From NCBI RefSeq assembly GCF_004193775.1, contig NC_041021.1:13783198-13847197 (forward strand): a stretch of 64,000 nt of DNA, written 5' to 3'. The DNA is from Glycine soja (taxonomy: Eukaryota; Streptophyta; Magnoliopsida; Fabales; Fabaceae). Position 1 is the stretch's first letter. Every line of letters starts with the position of its first letter. Below are positions 1-11,880 of the stretch, one piece after another. A program made the translations under genes and the position numbers. A model generated the notes under the pieces. That model was not told the origin of the DNA. It saw nothing but the letters and a program-made list of their open reading frames with translations, and searched no databases.

Positions 1-921
1 TACCCCATGAGGGGAGCGCCAACAGAAGAGAGTCTCTCGCCTTTCCTTGTGAGAGATTTTGGCGTGCAAAGTCTCAAGGTTATACAAAGAGTCCACAAGG
101 CATGGAGAAGTCCGTTGAGGAAAGACAAAGAGCTTAGGGGCATCCGTAATGGCGTCATCGGTGGTTATCATGGATGACTAAGAGTTCATACGCGAGGGTT
201 AGATTGGCTCCCCAAGTTGAAAGTTATCAATGAGGAGAACTTCGAAGCTCCGGAGGAAGATGAAGAAGTCCAAGCTCTAAAATTAGAGCTAGGGAAGGCA
301 AGACTCGCCAAAGAAAAGTTCAAGTCATCCGCTACCAACATCTGGAAAGAGTGCACCGAGTTACGAGAGGAAAACGCGGCCACTGCAAAAGCCCTTGAAC
401 AAGAAACCAAAAGGGCCCGCAAGGAGGAATATGGCCGAGATAAATTCCGAGGAGCTTTGTGGGGTAGCAACAATGAGCTCAAGCTCCGGAGAGAGGAAAG
501 AGACTGGTCACGGGTGCATGGCATGATCTTAAAAGAAGAGTTAGCTGGTTGCGCAAGATCTAAGAGGAGATTGGCTCAACACTTGGAAGCCACGGAGCAA
601 AGCATGCTAGCTATCATAGGGCAGTACAAGGAAGAGTTGAACCAGTCTGTGACCCATGAACAAAAGCTAGTAGAGGATTTCGCACAAGTGTACGCCGAAA
701 AGGAAGCAAGAGGGAGGGTGATTGATGCATTGCATCAAGAAGCGACTATGTGGATGGATAGGTTCGCCTTGACCTTGAATGGAAGTCAAGACCTCCCGCG
801 ACTACTAGCCAAAGCAAAAGCCATCGCCGAAGTGTGTACAGCCCCTGAGGAAATTCATGGGCTAATCAATTACTGTCAACACATGATAGATTTGATGGCC
901 CATATAATTAGAAACCATTAG
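1..921 (+). pseudogene. ORF1 C-terminal part, Ogre-type (coiled coil)
   Basis: One reading frame is open from the window edge to 921 except for a TGA at 175-177, which probably replaces a Trp codon because the related copy at 43169-45033 has Trp there. From about 217 the protein is very rich in Glu, Lys and Arg with heptad-like spacing, so a long coiled coil is likely. It ends in a conserved tail containing IDALHQEATMWMDRFALTL and CQHMIDLMAHIIRNH. ORF1 proteins upstream of gag are typical of Ogre elements and their function is unknown. The N-terminal half is missing because it lies before the window. The minus-strand element supplies the equivalent complete layout. Confidence 0.8.
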
Positions 922-1050
922 GTTCTGTTGTAACACTTTTGTATAATCTTGGCTAGATGAAAGCTTTGTTCTTTTTATAAAACGAGAAGTTTTGAACTCA
1001 TCACATTATCTAAAAAACCTTGAGGTGGATCCAAGTGCTCCGATCATTCA

Positions 1051-4000
1051 TTGGCATATTCATGTTTTGGTGGCGTACTCACCATTGTTTGTTTCTTTAG
1101 GGAATTCACCATAACTAAGAAAGCACAAAGGCACCCCTATAACACTCGATCCAGAAAAATGGACAATGAAGAGGGCGTGCAAGAACAGATGAAGGCCGAC
1201 CTATCGGCCTTAAAAGATCAAATGGCTTCTATCACGGAGGCCATGCTAAAACTCTAGAAAACTATAGAGGATAATGCCACGGCGACCGCCTCCAATGCAG
1301 TTAGGGAAGCGGAACCGATGCTATAGCTCGCAATAAACTTGGGCCGAGATAGAAACACAACGGTGTTCGGTCGGAGGTATAGTCCACAAGCTTACCCTTA
1401 TGGCTTGCCTCCGGACTTCACTCCCCGTGCCGCTCCGGAAGAGTTGAGCCAAGCCCCTACCTTCGAGGGGCAACTTCCCCCTTATGCCGACTACCCCCTA
1501 CAAGAAGATGATGAAGGAGATGCCCATCTAGGCCCTCTGCTTCCCCTAAAGGATCCGGCCCCCCATGAATTACCCCAACCAAACATAGTCCGCCATGTCC
1601 CGTCTTCACCCGCACCCGTAAAAGAATTTGTTCCCTTCGCAGAAGATAAGGGAAAGATTGATTCACTTGAAGAGAGGCTAAGAGTGGTAGAGGGCCTCGG
1701 CAATTACCCGTTCTCAAATTTAGTGGACCTATGTCTGGTACCTGACATCGTCATCCCTCCCAAGTTCAAAGTACCGAATTTTGATAAGTATAAAGGGACG
1801 ACATGTCCAAAAGGGCATCTTCGGATGTATTGCCAAAAGATGGGGGCGTATTCTGCGGACGAAAAGTTGTTGGTGCATTTCTTTCAAGGCAGCTTGGCCG
1901 GAGTGGCAGTGGCATGGTATACCAATCTAGAAGCTTCTCAGATCCGGTCATGGAAGGACTTGGCAACTGCCTTCATTAGGCAGTACCAATACAATACGGA
2001 TATGGCTCCCGATCGGAACCAGCTTCAGAGTATAACCAAGCGAGAACATGAGTCCATTAAAGAATATGCCCAAAGGTGGAGAGATCTCGCAGCCCAAGTC
2101 GTCCCGCCCATGATGGAGAGGGAGATGATCACAATTATGGTAGATACATTGCCGATGTTCTACTATGAAAAGCTGATAGGATACATGCCAGCTAACTTCG
2201 CGGATCTCGTCTTCGCCGGAGAAAGAATTGAATCCGGACTAAGAAAAGGCAAGTTTGAATATGCCTCCAACGTGGCCCCCAACAACAAAAGAAGAGCCCC
2301 AGTGGTGGGCGCGAGGAAAAAGGAAGGAGATACCCACGCGGTCACCACCGCCCCAACGTGGATGAAAGCACCCCAAAATATCCAAAGCTCATACCAGCCC
2401 AACCCCCCGAATTTTTCAATCCGAGCCGGGAGTTCCCTCCCAACTCAAGTGAAAGGACCACCCGCAGCAGAAAGAACACCGGCCCAACACACAACTCCAG
2501 CCACTCCCCGGCCAGTCAATAATACAACTCCTGGCACGAACTATAATAATGCACGGCGCCCACCCCCGAAAGATGATTTCTCTCCTATTCCCATGGCGTA
2601 CTCCGAGTTGTGGCCTTCATTATTGGAGAATCATTTAGTGGTGGCTATACCCGGGAAGGTCTTCTGGCCACCATACCCCAAGTGGTACAACCCGAATGCC
2701 AAGTGTGTGTACCATAGTGGAGCTCCCGGACACAACATTGACTCCTGCATCCCGTTTAAGTATAAGGTGCAGCACTTAATTAATGCCGGCTGGCTATCAT
2801 TCCAAGAGGAGGGCCCCAATGTTAAAACCAACCCACTAGCCAGTCATGGAGGGGCTAATGTAAACGCCATCAAAGAGGATGGGCCATCGCGGGCAAAGAG
2901 GTTAGAAGAGGTGGCTACTTCTAGACGCTTCATCTACCAATCGCTGCAAGCGGTGTGCATGGTCTCCCGTGGCGAAGACGAAAGGGACGAATGTTTGTTT
3001 CACCTCGGGGAGTCACACGATATGGAAACCTGTCCCACGGTGGAAGAATTGCTTCAGCGGCTCATGGACTGGGGGCAGCTCAAAGTGTTCAAAGGAGGGA
3101 AGGAAGAACCACAGATTTGCATGCAGTCGAAAGAAAAGAAAGTTCCCCCAACCCGCAAAGCCCTAGTAATATGTTTTACTAGGAAAGGGACCGGCTCCAC
3201 GCCCATATACCCCCGAACAGCGCCCAAGCCGACGCCGTTTGCATATCAAAGCAATAAAGCCGTTCCGTGGAAGTATACCCCTCCCGCATTTGGAGAAAGA
3301 GTTGCAACCGAAGTTGACCCCCTGTCAGCCAAGGTGACCAACATCACCCGCCTCAATGGCGTAACCCGCAGTGGTCGGGTGTTCGCTCCCCCTCACTCGG
3401 CGGAATTGCCCTCCAAGGGGAAAGCGCCCATGGTCCAAGAGTCCACAGACATAGCCACCCCTTCAAAAGAAGTGGATCCTCCAATGGCAGAAGAGGCTGA
3501 AAAGAAAGAGGGTCTTCAAGGAAAGATAGTGACTTTGGAAGAGGCTCATGAGTTCCTTCGCCTCATCCAACAAAGCGAGTTTAAGGTAGTCGAGCAACTG
3601 AATAAAACTCCAGCAAGGATCTCTTTGCTTGAACTACTCATAAACTCCGAGCCTCATTGTGCGCTATTGATAAAGGTCCTCAATGATGCCCATGTAGCAC
3701 ATGATATCTCGGTGGAGGGTTTTGAAGGCATCGTTAATCATATAACCACGAATAATTATATCGCGTTTGCGGAAGAAGAGATTCCCGTTGAGGGGAGAGG
3801 ACACAACAAGGCTCTACATGTGTCGGTGAGATGTATGGACCATGTCGTTGCGAAGGTACTTATCGACAATGGATTGAGTTTAAATGTGATGCCGAAGACC
3901 ACCTTGGAAAAGCTTCCTTTTAGTGCGTCACGTTTAAAACCAAGTTCGATGGTGGTACGAGCCTTTGATGGTACTCGGCGGGAAGTGATGGGGGAAATCG

Positions 4001-4694
4001 ACATTCCCATTCAGATAGGCCCCCACACTTGCAATGTGGTGTTTCAAGTGATGGACATAAATCCCACCTATAGCTGTCTCTTGGGGAGACCTTGGATTCA
4101 TGCGCTGGGAGTGGTCCCTTCGACACTTCACCAAAAATTGAAGTTCACGGTGGGTGGACTTTTAGTGTTAGTGTCGGGTGAAGAGGATATGTTGGTGAGC
4201 TGCCCCTCCTCCGCACCATACGTAGAAGCGGCGGAAGAATCATTGGAAACGGCTTTCCAATCCTTCGAGGTGGTGAGCTGCGCCTCTGTGGAACCAAGTC
4301 CGTTGCTACCTTCTCTCTCCAATGCGGCCATAATAGTGGCACGGGTAATGCTCAAGCATGGATATGAGCCCGGAATGGGTCTAGGCAAGGATGGCCTCAG
4401 GAATGTCGACGTAGTCGATATTAGGGGAAATCCGTACAAGTATGGATTGGGGTATGAACCCGGCATGCCGGGAAGGAGGAATGCGCCGTCAAGATTCCGG
4501 GCGGATAGGGCATGGCCGGGCCGTGTTAGCCAATGTTTCACCAGTGCCGGAATCATGTTCGACGAAGAGGTGGCAGCAATCGGAGAGGAGTGCCCTCAAG
4601 ACCCGCCAAGTTTCGTGCGGCCATGCCATCCCGATTCCCAAGTGGGGAACTGGCGCGTGATAAGCCAGTCAGAGGTCTATACCGCTGATTCAAT
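1051..4694 (+). pseudogene. gag-pro: gag-protease polyprotein of Tat/Ogre-type element
   Basis: The frame runs from about 1051 with in-frame TAG stops at 1255-1257 and 1324-1326, then stays open to 4698. The N-terminus is basic and coiled. The capsid-like segment (about 1740-2230) has VAVAWYTNLEA and EYAQRWRDLAAQVVPPMMER. Two zinc-knuckle-like motifs follow, CVYHSGAPGHNIDSC (about 2700) and CLFHLGESHDMETC (about 2995); both have His where the second Cys of a CCHC knuckle normally sits. The retropepsin core is VLIDNGLSLNVMP (about 3860), followed by YSCLLGRPWIHALG. Near 4345-4400, HGYEPGMGLGKDGL looks like a G-patch. The stop TAA at 4696-4698 lies inside a predicted intron, so gag-pro probably continues into pol after splicing. 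Gag packages the RNA and the protease matures the polyprotein. Confidence 0.85.
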
Positions 4695-4846
4695 GTAATT
4701 AGAGGCTATAGTTTCCTTTCTCTCTTGTTTTTTTGAAACCTACCTTATTAAATAAACAAAGAGATCTTGTTTCATCTGTTCTTGCAGTCCCACCTTTTCT
4801 CATATTATTTTGCATGTTTTTGTTTCTTTTGTCTTGATTGGTATAG
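4695..4846 (+). other. predicted pro-pol intron (Ogre-type)
   Basis: GTAATT at 4695 and a T-rich tract ending in TATAG at 4846 bound a 152-base segment. Removing it deletes the gag-pro stop and joins frame 1 to frame 3 exactly (two bases of a codon upstream, one downstream), giving continuous coding into CEGRFFEDPKDEG. An alternative with GTCTAT at 4675 and TTGCAG at 4787 is also in frame but adds an odd hydrophobic stretch. An intron at this place is known from Ogre elements, where partial splicing is thought to set the gag to pol ratio. Confidence 0.65.
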
Positions 4847-4847
4847 A

Positions 4848-7800
4848 TGTGAGGGTCGATTCTTTGAGGATCCTAAAGACGAGGGTTTGACGATCGATTT
4901 CGACCGAGATGTAAGCCAAATGATGAACGAAGAAGAGGAAGAGGACGTCCTTTCACCAGAGTTGGAGAGGTTGATCGCTCAGGAAGAACGCGAAACGAAT
5001 CCTCACCAAGTAGGAACCAGTATGACCTCACCTATCCGCCAAGGCTTGATAACCCTTCTTGAAGAGTATCAAGACGTCTTTGCGTGGTCATACCAAGACA
5101 TGCCCGGTCTGGACTCCGACATTGTGCAGCATAATTGCCATTGGATCCTGGGTCTTCCCCAGTTAAGCAAAAGTTACGAAGGATGATGCCCGAGATGTCT
5201 TTAAAAATCAAAGAAGAAGTAAGAAAGCAGTTCGATGCGGGTTTCTTAGTTGTAGCTCGATACCCGGAGTGGGTGGCCAACATTGTCCCGGTCCTGAAAA
5301 AGGACGGCAAGGTGCGAATGTGTGTAGACTATCGGGACTTAAACTGAGCCAGTCCTAAAGACAATTTCCCTCTGCCGCACATTGATATATTGGTAGATAA
5401 TACAGCAAAGTCTTCCCTTTTCTCGTTTATGGACGGTTTCTCGGGGTATAATCAAATAAAGATGGCACCCGAAGATGTCGAGAAGACCACTTTCGTCACC
5501 CTATGGGGAACGTTCTGCTATAAAGTGATGGCCTTCGGGCTAAAAAATGCTGGGGCAACCTATCAGCGTGCCATGGTGGCATTGTTCCATGACATGATGC
5601 ATAAGGAAATAGTGGTCTACGTAGATGACATGATTGCCAAATCTCAGACTGAGGACGAACACCTCGTCAATCTGCGTAAGCTGTTCGAAAGGTTGCGGAA
5701 ATACCAATTGAAGCTAAACCCAACCAAGTGTACCTTCGGGGTAAAGTCGGGGAAGTTGCTGGGATTTATCGTAAGTCAGAAAGGGATAGAGATAGATCCC
5801 GAGAAAGTGAAGGCCATTATTGGAATGCCGGAACCACGCACGGAGAAGCAGGTTCGAGGTTTCTGGGGCAGGTAGAATTATATCGCGAGATTTATCTCAC
5901 AACTCACGCCTACATGTGAGCCCATTTTCAAGCTTTTACGTAAGAACCAGGCGGTCCTGTGGAACAACGACTGTCAAGAGGCCTTCGAGAAGATCAAACA
6001 GAGTCTCGCAAACCCCCCGGTGCTCATGCCACCTGTAACAAGAAGACCTATTTTCCTGTACATGACCGTGTTGGACGAGTCTATGGGGTGCATGTTGGGT
6101 CAGCACGATGATTTTGGGAAAAAGGAACAAGCCATTTACTATCTAAGCAAGAAGTTTACCTCATGTGAGATGAATTACTCAATGCTGGAAAGGACGTGTT
6201 GTGCTCTGGTATGGGCATCACATCGGCTTAGGCAGTACATGCTCAGCCATACCACGTGGCTTATTTCCAAAATGGATCCCATGAAATACATCTTTGAGAA
6301 ACCGGCCCTCACGGGATGAATCGCTAGGTGGCAGGTACTACTATCTAAATTTGATGTCGTGTACGTCACCCAAAAGGCAGTAAAGGGAAGCGCGTTGGCA
6401 GATTATTTGGCCCAGCAACCCCTCCAGGATTATCGGCCGATGTACCCTGAGTTCCCAGATGAAGATATCATGGCCCTGTTTGAAGAAAAGCGGACGCACG
6501 AGGACATTGACAAATGGATTGTTTGCTTTGATGGGGCATCTAATGCTTTGGGTCATGGAGTAGGGGCAGTCCTTGTATCCTCGGATGATCAGTGTATTCC
6601 TTTCACGGCCAGGCTAGGTTTCGATTGTACCAACAATATGGCTGAATATGAAGCATGCGCTCTTGGGATTCAAGCGGCCATTGATTTTGATGTAAAGCTG
6701 CTCAAAGTGTACGGAGACTCGGCTTTGGTGATACGCCAGTTGAAAGGAGAATGGGAAACTAGGGATCCGAAGTTGATACCCTATCAAACTCACATCTTGA
6801 AGTTAGCCGAGTTCTTTGACGACATTTCTTTCCATCACATACCTCAAGAAGAGAATCAAATGGCCGATGCATTAGCCACCCTGGCATCCATGTTTCAACT
6901 TGCCCCACACGGGGATCTGCCGTACATCGAATTCAGATCTCAGGGCAGGCCAGCATATTGTTGTGCGATAGAGGAAGAGCGGGATGGGAAACCGTGGTAC
7001 TTCAATATCAAGCAATATGTTGAGAACAAAGAATATCCACCAGAGATTTCCGACAATGACAAAAGAACGTTAAGGAGATTGGCTACTGATTTCTTTGTAA
7101 GTGGTACCATCCTGTACAAACGAAACCACGACATGACCCTTCTACGATGCGTAGACGCCAAAGAAGCAAACTTCATGATTGAGGAAATCCACGAGGGTTC
7201 ATTTGGAACACATGCCAATGGGCATGCTATGGCCAGGAAGATCCTTAGGGCCGGTTATTACTGGCTCACTATGGAGAGCGATTGTTGCGCCCATGTAAGG
7301 AAGTGTCATAAATGTCAGGCATACGCGGACAATGTCAATGTTCCGCCACATCCTCTGAATGTTATGTCCGCCCCTTGGCCCTTTTCCATGTGGGGAATAG
7401 ATGTCATTGGGGCCATCGAACCCAAAGCGTCGAATGGTCACCGCTTCATTCTTGTGGCAATAGATTACTTCACCAAATGGGTCGAAGCGGCTTCTTATAC
7501 TAATGCCACAAGAAGTGTGGTGGTCAGATTCATAAAGAGGGAGCTGATTTGTCGATACGGACTCCGTAGGAAGATCATTACTGACAATGGCACCAATCTG
7601 AACAACAAAACGATGCAAGAAATGTGTGAGGATTTCAAGATCTAGCATCATAATTCCACCCCTTATCGGCCAAAGATGAATGGGGCTGTAGAGGCCGCGA
7701 ATAAAAATATTAAGAAGATTGTTCAGAAGATGACGATGTCATAAAAAGATTGGCATGAGATGTTGCCTTTCGCCCTGCACGGATATAGAACTTCGGTACG

Positions 7801-8242
7801 AACTTCTACTAGGGCAACGCCGTATTCCTTGGTTTACGGGATAGAAGCAGTACTCCCATTTGAGGTAGAGGTTCCTTCTCAGAGGATAATAGCGGAATCA
7901 GGCCTAAAAGAGTCAGAATGGGCTCAAGCACGCTACGACCAACTCAACCTTATTGAAGGTAAGCGTTTGACAGCCATGAGCCATGGGCGCCTATATCAAC
8001 AAAGGATAAAGAACGCGTTCGATAAGAAGGTGCGCCCGCGCAAGTTCAACGAGGGGGACCTTGTGCTGAAAAAGATGTCCCACGCTGTTAAGGATAATCG
8101 AGGCAAGTGAGCCCCGAATTATAAAGGACCTTTCGTTGTGAAAAGGGCTTTTTCTGGGGGTGCTCTGATACTCACCAACATGGATGGCGAGGAGCTACCC
8201 TGGCCCGTGAACTCCGATGTCGTTAAGCGATATTACGCTTGA
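4848..8242 (+). pseudogene. pol: pol: reverse transcriptase, RNase H, second RNase H, integrase (Tat lineage)
   Basis: Frame 3 from 4848 shifts to frame 2 near 5135-5150, then one frame continues to the natural end at 8242. In-frame stops lie at 5345, 5873, 6317, 7643, 7741 and 8108. RT motifs include MDGFSGYNQI, FGLKNAGATYQRAM and the catalytic YVDDM (about 5618). A first RNase H follows (about 6050-6310) with a weakly kept first Asp. A second RNase H at about 6510-6890 keeps all four acidic positions: CFDGAS, MAEYEA, YGDSAL and MADALA. Integrase has the HHCC zinc domain (7190-7320) and the DDE core: WGIDVIG, ITDNGT and NGAVEAANKN. The double RNase H assigns it to the Tat group. Frameshift plus six stops mean it is inactive. 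Confidence 0.9.
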
Positions 8243-9129
8243 AGTCTGGGGCAATTGAGAGGACCATTGCATGTTCTTTTACTTCTGAATTTTTGTTCTT
8301 CTTGGTTTCCTCCAGGGATTCCCTTTCACTGTAATTGTCTCGTTTCTTTAAAAGAAGAGGAGATGGGTGAGGCTTCAGTCCTCCCTCTGGTTTTAAACCT
8401 TGTGTTAGTTTATAATCACCTGAGCCCTCTTCGCTCGGTTCATGGGGTGCCCCAAACGCTTAAATTAAAACTGAACCTAACCAACCTTCACTAAGGAAAA
8501 TCATTGCATAAAAAACATTCATACATGTACGTACACATGCATATCTTGTGGTAACAGGGGCAGAATCGTCTTAGGCCGCGGTCAGAAGTCGAGACAAAGT
8601 TGACGGCAGAAATCAACCAAGGTAAGACAATGACCCGGTCAGGATTGGCCGCACATTGTTTGTTTCCTACTTGCAGGTACTTAGGGACGGGTGCAAATGG
8701 AAGATAGGGTCACGACCGACCGATCTTCGTCCCTTCCCGGCGCTGGACAAGCAGAGCACGTCGCTGCAAGGCAGCCCAGTATCCTTTGAATTCATAGTAT
8801 TTTTACTATTGTTATGTTGAATAAGTAATCGATGCCTATTTCTAACTTAAGTAGGTTTGAGTAGGAAAACGCTAACCTGTAAAAAGGAGGGGGGGGGGGA
8901 ACCATGGTTATGGCTCCCCTAAAAAAAATTGTAGGTTAGCTCGCCTGGGCGAGCAACCCCTGCACCAGATTATAAAAAATGGGGGAGGGGGACGTTTTCT
9001 GCACTAAGAAACTCCCCCCCCCCCCCTCATTCAAAAGGAGAAAATTCACGAGGCTTCGGTTTTTGCTCCCCCAAGCCACTTTTGGTCACATTTTGCTTTC
9101 GTTTTTGGTATTCCTACTCACTCCAGCAA
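8243..9129 (+). promoter_or_regulatory. post-pol leader with candidate internal promoter and first exon
   Basis: No coding sequence is seen. A TATA-like TTATAAAAAA lies at 8970-8979, flanked by runs of G (8887-8898) and C (9014-9027). A pyrimidine-rich leader and a good splice donor, CAA|GTAAGT at 9130, follow. Together with the acceptor at 10300 this looks like a promoter and non-coding first exon for the downstream plant-mobile-domain ORF. A palindrome CTCGCCTGGGCGAG lies at 8940-8953. Promoter activity is inferred only. Confidence 0.4.
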
Positions 9130-10300
9130 GTAAGTATTCAATCCTTGAGTTTTTAGCTTTCCATTGGTGTATTTTGTTCATCTTTTGGTGCTCTAAATTA
9201 TGAGAATGTGCTCATATTTGTGGGGCAGTTTTGGGTTTGTTTATGCTTGATTTGTTAGAGTTGAGGGGTTGTAGGGGATGGCCTTAGGCCTATGTGGTAT
9301 TCTGAAACACGCGTGGGACTGTTTATGCCTAAACACGCGCCCACCAAGTGCTCGGTGAAATGCCCCAATGACATGTGGATATAGTTTTGTAAGATTGGGG
9401 TGGTGGGACTGTTTTATGTACATAGGGACAACATAGAGGATTCGAAATAGATGCCCACATGCAGTTCTAAGCTTAAGAACCCAAGCTTTTAGTTTCAATG
9501 CAAGGAAACATGGCTTATGTCTAAAAATCTGAATTTTGGTTTTAAAAGTAGAAAGGCATGAAAGTTAGGATATGCTTGTGAGAGTTTTTACCCGAATTTG
9601 GGCTGCCCCATGAGGGGTACTTTGCACCTAGGTAGCATGGAAAATACCTTTCGATGGTATGTAAATATGTGTGTAAATATAGGTAGCATGGAAAACACCT
9701 TTCAATGGTGTGTATATATGTGAATATATGGCATAAAATTCCTTGCAAAGTGTGAATGAGTAGCAGAAAAATGTCTTTCAACATATGCGTATTTGAGGAT
9801 AGGTAGCATTTGGAGCCTTTTGGAAAATGTACCTATGTTAAAAAGGGCCTAGGACGCTTCCTAAATGAATATATGATGGCCTGGAATTTCCTTTTCAAAT
9901 GCAAGTATGTGCATGACGTAATTAGCTTTCCAATGTGCATATAAATAAATGTGAGTGAAACAACAAAATTCGTATGATAAATACTTCAAATATGTGTAGG
10001 TAGTTTGTGATAGCAAAATATTTAGGATGTGGTTAAGTGTAAATTTTTACACAATGCCTTGAGCACGAAAATGTGTGTTCTTATCAAAGATGTATATATA
10101 TGTGTGGTAACTAGAATGGTTGGATATCCTTGTATGTTGACATAAATAATAGGATATTTTACACATATGCATGTGCATGAATGTGTTACGTTAAACGTGT
10201 GCATGAGTTCATTCTAAATTGGAAGAGTTAGCATGCCATTTTTGTGTTAAGGTAAGCATTATCTTGTAAGACTAACTTCCCAAAATGTTTGTCCTCGCAG
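9130..10300 (+). other. predicted 5'-UTR intron before plant-mobile-domain ORF
   Basis: The donor GTAAGT at 9130 and the acceptor TCCTCGCAG ending at 10300 bound a 1.17 kb AT-rich, non-coding stretch. The ATG at 10304 comes three bases after the acceptor. Between about 9600 and 10150 the segment repeats variants of 'TAGGTAGCATGGAAAAYACC' mixed with long TATATG runs. Similar 'AGGTAGCAAAATACC' repeats occur in the minus-strand Ogre-type element at 35461-35720, next to its own copy of the ORF, so this intron-like segment travels with the ORF. Confidence 0.45.
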
Positions 10301-10692
10301 GAAATGGCTCTGAGAAAGCTTCCTGCAAAGAGATCCAGGAAGGACAAAGCGGCTGAAGGGACCAATGCCGCTCCTGAGTATGACAACCATCGCTTCCGAA
10401 GCGCTGAACACCAGCAGCGTTTTGAGGCCATCAAGGGATGGTCATTCCACCGGGAGAGACGCGTCCAGCTCAGGGATGATGAGTATACCGACTTCCAGGA
10501 AGAGATAGTTCACCGGCGGTGGGCATCGCTGGTTACCCCCATGGTCAAGTTTGACCTAGACATAGTCCTGGAATTTTATGCCAATGCTTGGCCTACAGAG
10601 GAGGAATCAGGCCGATGGGTTTGATGAGGAGGCCATCGCCTAGTTGCTGTGTATACCGGGGCAGGATTTTGCCCGGACTGCTGCTGGGAGAC

Positions 10693-11864
10693 TGATCGAG
10701 GCCGTACCCGAATCAAATAAACATGAAAATGCAGTAACTAGGAAGTGATCCTAGGTCGTTTCCCAACGAGCAGTGACAAACCAAATGTTCATAATATACT
10801 TGCAATAATAGTAACGATTGGGGGGGGGTTTGTTTGTTTTGTGATTAAAGAGCAGAACAAGTAAGCTGGAATACGAAACTACTAATATTAAAAACGGGTT
10901 GTTTCCTCTGATTCAGAAGTCATTCTCTTATCCTGGGTTATGGAGAATTCGTCCCTAACAGTCAACCACTTAATCCAACCCTATTTCAATTTACTAAGCG
11001 AAAATCAACTTAGGGTTTTCAATACGTGATTAGGCACCACATACACCAGTTAGCCCTTCGTCCATTAAGCATGAATGCAAGTTAGGCTCAGAGGCAATTA
11101 ATCGAACACGAAGCGTGCACTGATTAATATTCACGAATTTGGGATACTGGTGAAGGGAGAACTGCCAGGAAACCACATTACAAGCGAAACCTCAAAGAGA
11201 GTTGGGCTTCGTCCTCAAAAGGAAACAACACCAGAAAATCTAGCCTTCCATGGATTCAAACAGAAAACGCAATTGAAACATGAAGCAGAAACGTAAATGA
11301 ACGGAAACGTAAATGAACAGAAACATAAATGAACAGAAATGTAAAATGGAACAGAAACGTAAATGAGAGTAGAAGAACAAGCAAGAACGAAATTGTAATT
11401 AGAAGCAGAAAATGTAAAATTGCATTACGAACTCAGAAGCATCAAAACAGAAAAACGAAAACCCTAAAACAAAGCTCTGAATAATGAATAGCATAACAGA
11501 ATAGAATCCCTTGCACGAATCCCAAGGCAGCTATTTAAAAAGAGTCACTCAAAGTCACTGGGCCCTATTACAATACTCTGGCCCAAAACGAAATAAACAC
11601 TGAACAACATAAAATAAAATTGCGAAATTTCCTAATTAGAAATTAACTAAGGTAAGCGCTGCTTTATTTGCCCTCTTCAAGTCCACAACCAAAATCCGGA
11701 TTAAGCCCAATGTTTCATTAATTCCTGAAATTAGATTAAAAACATCAAATTAGCTAAATGAGCCCAAATAATAAAACTGCCTAATTAATTGACAATTAAG
11801 ACCAATCAATAATTAAAATGGTGCAGAAAGGGTTTAGAAAATAGAAGAAAATGATGGCACATCA
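10693..11864 (-). repeat. 3' LTR of Athila-type element
   Basis: Begins TGATCGAGGCC and ends GGCACATCA on the + strand. It is nearly identical to 19890-21060. Only this copy is followed by the purine tract (complement of AAACCCCCCATACTTA), which marks it as the 3' LTR of a minus-strand element. It contains tandem AGAAACGTAAATGAAC motifs near 11280-11360. Confidence 0.95.
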
Positions 11865-11880
11865 AAACCCCCCATACTTA
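11865..11880 (-). other. polypurine tract
   Basis: Read on the minus strand as TAAGTATGGGGGGTTT directly before the LTR. This is the usual site for plus-strand DNA priming in LTR elements. Confidence 0.85.

Noticed and set aside
4128..4556. 142-residue minus-strand frame
   Set aside because: Shadow of the protease/G-patch part of gag-pro on the other strand.
8885..9030. G-run and C-run as G-quadruplex regulatory element
   Set aside because: Single homopolymer runs, not four separated G-tracts; could also be assembly-sensitive.
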